This document shows positions 5,325 to 6,860 of a stretch of DNA of 6,860 nt, in pieces. Each line of letters opens with the position of its first letter. Position 1 is the stretch's first letter. Source of the DNA: Candidatus Cloacimonadota bacterium (GTDB lineage Bacteria; Cloacimonadota; Cloacimonadia; Cloacimonadales; Cloacimonadaceae); the NCBI GenBank assembly GCA_028703735.1, contig JAQVMI010000100.1:1-6860 (forward strand), read 5' to 3'. Below the pieces are notes generated by a model. It had not been told where the DNA came from and searched no databases. It saw nothing but the letters and a program-made list of their open reading frames with translations. The position numbers and the translations under genes were made by a program.

Positions 5325-5924
5325 CTACACCTTAACCTTGTAATACTTCACATTAATAATCCAGATCAGCATGGCAAGAATGAAAAATGCGCTCGGTGCC
5401 ATCACCATGATAGACCAATTTGTCCACCAGTCACCCATTACTTTGATGCCAAAAATACTGCCAAAACCAAACAACTCCCGCACAAAACCAATAACCAAGA
5501 GCACCAGTGAATACCCTACGCCGGCACCAATCCCATCCACAAAGGAATCTATCGGATTGTTCTGCGAAGCAAAAGCCTCTGCTCTGCCCATCAGAATGCA
5601 ATTTGTGATTATCAAACCCACATAGGGTCCCAATTGCTTGCTAATCTCGGGTAAATTGGCTTTCAAGAAAATATCCACGATAATTACATAAGCTGCAATG
5701 ATAAGGGTTTGCACCATCATCCTTACGCTTCTGGGAGTCCAATAACGGATTAAAGAAATGGTGAAACCAGAAAGAGCTAAAGAGAAAATAACCCCCAAGC
5801 CCATTATTAAGCTATTCATCATCAGATTGGTTACAGCCAAGGCAGAACAGATACCCAAAATCTGACGCCACACGCTGTTTTCTCTAAATGCGCTGTTTAC
5901 AAAAATCTCTGTTTTCTTCATCAT
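5325..5924 (-). CDS. nqrD: Na+-translocating NADH:quinone oxidoreductase subunit D
   Basis: This membrane subunit is homologous to RnfE and partners NqrE. The 199-residue product matches NqrD very well: ILGICSALAVT (22-32) with C26, ISKQLGPYVGLIITNCILMG (94-113) with C109, RAEAFA (114-119), SFVDGIGAGVGY (127-138), FVRELFG (147-153) and MAPSAFF (175-181). C26 and C109 are the cysteines expected to contribute to the intramembrane Fe-S centre with NqrE C27 and C115. About six membrane spans are evident, and the C-terminus is short and basic. The start overlaps the nqrC stop as ATGA; a second Met follows directly and could also serve. The NqrD-specific wording (SKQL, VGLIITNC) argues against RnfE. 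Confidence 0.96.
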   Translation of the reverse strand: MMKKTEIFVNSAFRENSVWRQILGICSALAVTNLMMNSLIMGLGVIFSLALSGFTISLIRYWTPRSVRMMVQTLIIAAYVIIVDIFLKANLPEISKQLGPYVGLIITNCILMGRAEAFASQNNPIDSFVDGIGAGVGYSLVLLVIGFVRELFGFGSIFGIKVMGDWWTNWSIMVMAPSAFFILAMLIWIINVKYYKVKV

Positions 5925-6589
5925 TGTGCCTGCTGCTGATTCACTGTATTGATAAGATTAATCTCGTCCCGAAGCATCTTTAGCACGCTTACGGAAGTAA
6001 TAGTAGCACCGGTAATTTGCTGTATCTGATGCATGTCCACAGCTTTTTGACCCTCCGGAATAAAACTGAATTCAAATGCCGTTCCATCCGGCTGATACAA
6101 GGTAACATTGCGAAACTGAGCTAAGAACCATTCTTCGCCAATGCGTGCACCCAAACCAGGGGTTTCCATCTGCTCGTAGATAACTATTCCCAATAATGTT
6201 TTGCAATCCAAACTAAGAGCCGCCAATGCCCGCATTGTTCCCCATAAACCTTTACCACCTATATCGAAGCAATAGGCAATGGTGGAATCATTTACCACTG
6301 CCGCGAAAACTTTTCTATCTAAGCCGGGGAGTTTTATTTCCTTTATGTAGTTTGTGTATGATACTTGGGGTTCGCGAAGTAAATCGTCCTTACTTTCGCC
6401 ACTTGCTTCGCTTATAGAATTTGCCAGCAAGCCAAGTATCATTCCTTGATATGCATTCTGTTTGTAAGCCTCTATCTTTGCTTCGCTGCTTCTGAACATC
6501 ACAGCTAATACACCCACAAAGATCACACAGGTGGCAAGCATAAACAGAACAGGATACATGGGGCTATCTTTGAATGTCTTATCGCTCAT
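5921..6589 (-). CDS. nqrC: Na+-translocating NADH:quinone oxidoreductase subunit C (covalent FMN carrier)
   Basis: NqrC carries a covalently bound FMN on a periplasmic domain and relays electrons between the membrane iron centre and NqrB. The 222-residue product has one N-terminal membrane anchor (about 12-32) followed by an FMN_bind domain with GKGLWG (112-117), ETPGLGARI (142-150) and the flavinylation motif TGAT (193-196), where T196 should be the FMN-linked residue. It is somewhat shorter than the Vibrio protein. GGGAG about 7 nt upstream is a good ribosome-binding site. The start overlaps nqrB by ATGA and the end overlaps nqrD by ATGA. Attachment of FMN would need an ApbE-type flavin transferase, which is not in this window. 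RnfG is the paralogue; the neighbouring nqrF and nqrD settle it as NqrC. Confidence 0.94.
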   Translation of the reverse strand: MSDKTFKDSPMYPVLFMLATCVIFVGVLAVMFRSSEAKIEAYKQNAYQGMILGLLANSISEASGESKDDLLREPQVSYTNYIKEIKLPGLDRKVFAAVVNDSTIAYCFDIGGKGLWGTMRALAALSLDCKTLLGIVIYEQMETPGLGARIGEEWFLAQFRNVTLYQPDGTAFEFSFIPEGQKAVDMHQIQQITGATITSVSVLKMLRDEINLINTVNQQQAQ

Positions 6590-6860
6590 GCTTTGGCTCC
6601 CTTCTTTGGCAGCACTTCCAAGCCATACTCAATTAAAGGCATGAAAGAATTCGCCAGTAACAAAGCAAACATGAATCCTTCGGCAAAAAGAGAAAAACGA
6701 CGGATAAAGACAGTTAAAAACCCTATCAGTAGCGCATAAATCCATAAGGCAAGCTTACCTTTGGGTTGCGACACGGGATCGGTTGTCATAAACACAATGC
6801 CAAATAGAGCTCCACCACTTACCAGAAAATACAGGGGATTGTGAGAGGGATAAAAAACCA
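6586..6860 (-). CDS. nqrB: Na+-translocating NADH:quinone oxidoreductase subunit B, C-terminal part (5' end outside the window)
   Basis: The frame is open from the right edge to a TGA at 6588-6586, giving the last 91 residues. They begin in a membrane segment with GGALFGIVFMTTDPVSQPKG, matching the NqrB/RnfD signature FMATDPVSAP, and continue through two more hydrophobic spans to PEG-like AEGFMFALLLANSFMPLIEY and a short basic tail (PKKGAKA). NqrB is the main membrane subunit, carrying covalent FMN and riboflavin and lying in the Na+ path. The flavinylated Thr site and most spans lie upstream, outside the window. The end overlaps nqrC by ATGA. nqrA would be expected just upstream of nqrB; it cannot be seen here. 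Confidence 0.92.
   Translation of the reverse strand, partial: VFYPSHNPLYFLVSGGALFGIVFMTTDPVSQPKGKLALWIYALLIGFLTVFIRRFSLFAEGFMFALLLANSFMPLIEYGLEVLPKKGAKA

Noticed and set aside
3618..6860. Operon as Rnf (rnfDGEA-B) instead of Nqr
   Set aside because: The gene after the nqrE/rnfA position is a ferredoxin-FAD-NADH reductase fusion (NqrF), not the multi-ferredoxin RnfB, and NqrD has the NqrD-type wording SKQL...VGLIITNCI.

Overview
The window reads as ordinary chromosomal DNA from a diderm (lipid A-making) bacterium that uses a sodium-pumping NADH:quinone oxidoreductase. The protein sequences are diverged from the familiar proteobacterial forms. Together with the DUF374-type acyltransferase beside lpxB and the extra gene behind nqrF, this suggests a non-proteobacterial lineage; something like Cloacimonadota or another FCB-type or spirochaete-like group is my guess, not something the sequence proves.

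Layout. Positions 1-2748 (+ strand) hold a tightly packed run: the 3' end of an unidentified membrane-protein gene, lpxB, a DUF374 (LpxJ/LPLAT-like) acyltransferase, and a multi-spanning membrane protein of unknown function whose frame is split in two near 2572-2590. Junctions are TAATG (1-nt overlap), an 8-nt overlap, a 4-nt gap with a ribosome-binding site across the upstream stop codon, and ATGA. Positions 2749-3160 contain no gene. They hold a candidate + strand terminator, a 124-bp tandem repeat (about 2.4 copies) packed with overlapping inverted repeats, and a - strand terminator. Positions 3161-6860 (- strand) hold the distal part of an nqr operon, in transcription order nqrB (3' part only), nqrC, nqrD, nqrE, nqrF, then a 150-aa protein of unknown function. 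All are joined by 4-nt overlaps or gaps of 10 nt or less.

How they work together. NqrB-F are five of the six Na+-NQR subunits. NqrF takes electrons from NADH through FAD and a 2Fe-2S cluster, the NqrD/NqrE pair carries conserved cysteines for an intramembrane Fe-S centre, NqrC and NqrB carry FMN, and Na+ is exported. NqrA would lie beyond the right edge if present. The + strand genes serve the outer membrane: LpxB makes the lipid A disaccharide, and the overlapping acyltransferase could add a late acyl chain.

The two operons converge on the repeat-rich spacer. The points most worth a second look are the repeat array and its mutually exclusive stems, the split membrane-protein gene with a slip-prone GGGTTTT in phase, and the unknown gene locked to the end of the nqr operon.
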